64,000 nt of DNA, from positions 248,001 through 312,000 of the forward strand of contig NC_060201.1 in NCBI RefSeq assembly GCF_020623625.1, given 5' to 3'. The DNA is from Saccharomycodes ludwigii. Taxonomy: Eukaryota; Ascomycota; Saccharomycetes; Saccharomycodales; Saccharomycodaceae. A model generated the notes under the pieces. That model had not been told where the DNA came from and ran no database searches. It was given only the letters and a program-made list of their open reading frames with translations. Shown piece after piece: positions 63,999 through 64,000 of this stretch (positions are counted from its first letter, which is position 1; each line of letters opens with the position of its first letter). The position numbers and the translations under genes were made by a program.

Positions 63999-64000
63999 CT

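Noticed and set aside
1-64000. Transposons, solo LTRs, CRISPR arrays, viral relics, centromere
   Set aside because: No reverse transcriptase, integrase, transposase, terminal repeats, spaced palindromic repeats or CDEI-CDEIII arrangement was recognised; CACGTG sites occur without a nearby CDEIII-like element.

Overview
The window is nuclear DNA of a budding yeast from the pre-whole-genome-duplication part of the Saccharomycetaceae/Saccharomycodaceae. Every gene reads with the standard code and none needs an intron. Intergenic DNA is extremely AT-rich, with many A or T runs of 25 to 34 bases, and the proteins carry long Asn, Gln and Ser tracts. Gene order mixes pieces that in Saccharomyces cerevisiae (Sc) lie on chromosome V (YER123-129) and on its duplicate on chromosome VII (YGL172-181). 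That mixture is expected only in a lineage that never underwent the duplication. With the AT content, a Saccharomycodes-like yeast (perhaps S. ludwigii) is my best guess, by inference only. Gene identities come from remembered family motifs plus synteny; no search was run.

Layout. (a) 1-18.7 kb is a YGL block: GTS1, ATG1, an unplaced Golgi mannosyltransferase-like gene, NUP49, XRN1, BUD13, an intron-containing tRNA-Lys(UUU) and SAE2. (b) 18.9-28.6 kb is a YPR021-023 block: AGC1, an SDD4-like zinc-finger factor and EAF3. (c) 29.4-59.97 kb is a YER123-129 block holding YCK3, DSE1, RSP5, NSA2, LCP5, VFA1 and SAK1/TOS3. It is interleaved with YGL176C-like and MPT5 genes and a second, inverted tRNA-Lys(UUU). 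(d) 60.5-64 kb has a single-pass membrane protein that looks like an autophagy receptor of ATG39 type, then the LAMMER kinase KNS1, which is probably cut by the window end.

The main accessory region is 33.5-41.75 kb. Between DSE1 and RSP5, which are neighbours in Sc, there is a divergent pair: an intracellular GH3/PA14 beta-glucosidase and a LAC12-like sugar permease. They share a 1.8 kb promoter carrying a Mig1-type site and a long-armed inverted repeat. Together they look like a self-contained module for taking up a beta-linked disaccharide (cellobiose or lactose type) and hydrolysing it in the cell.

Other notable points are the candidate ATG39 receptor with LC3/Atg8-type and Atg11-type motifs, a motif repeated at both ends of the SAK1-type kinase, short upstream ORFs ahead of XRN1, EAF3, SAK1 and ATG1, and two near-identical tRNA-Lys genes lying at synteny junctions. 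No transposon, LTR, CRISPR array or viral relic was recognised.
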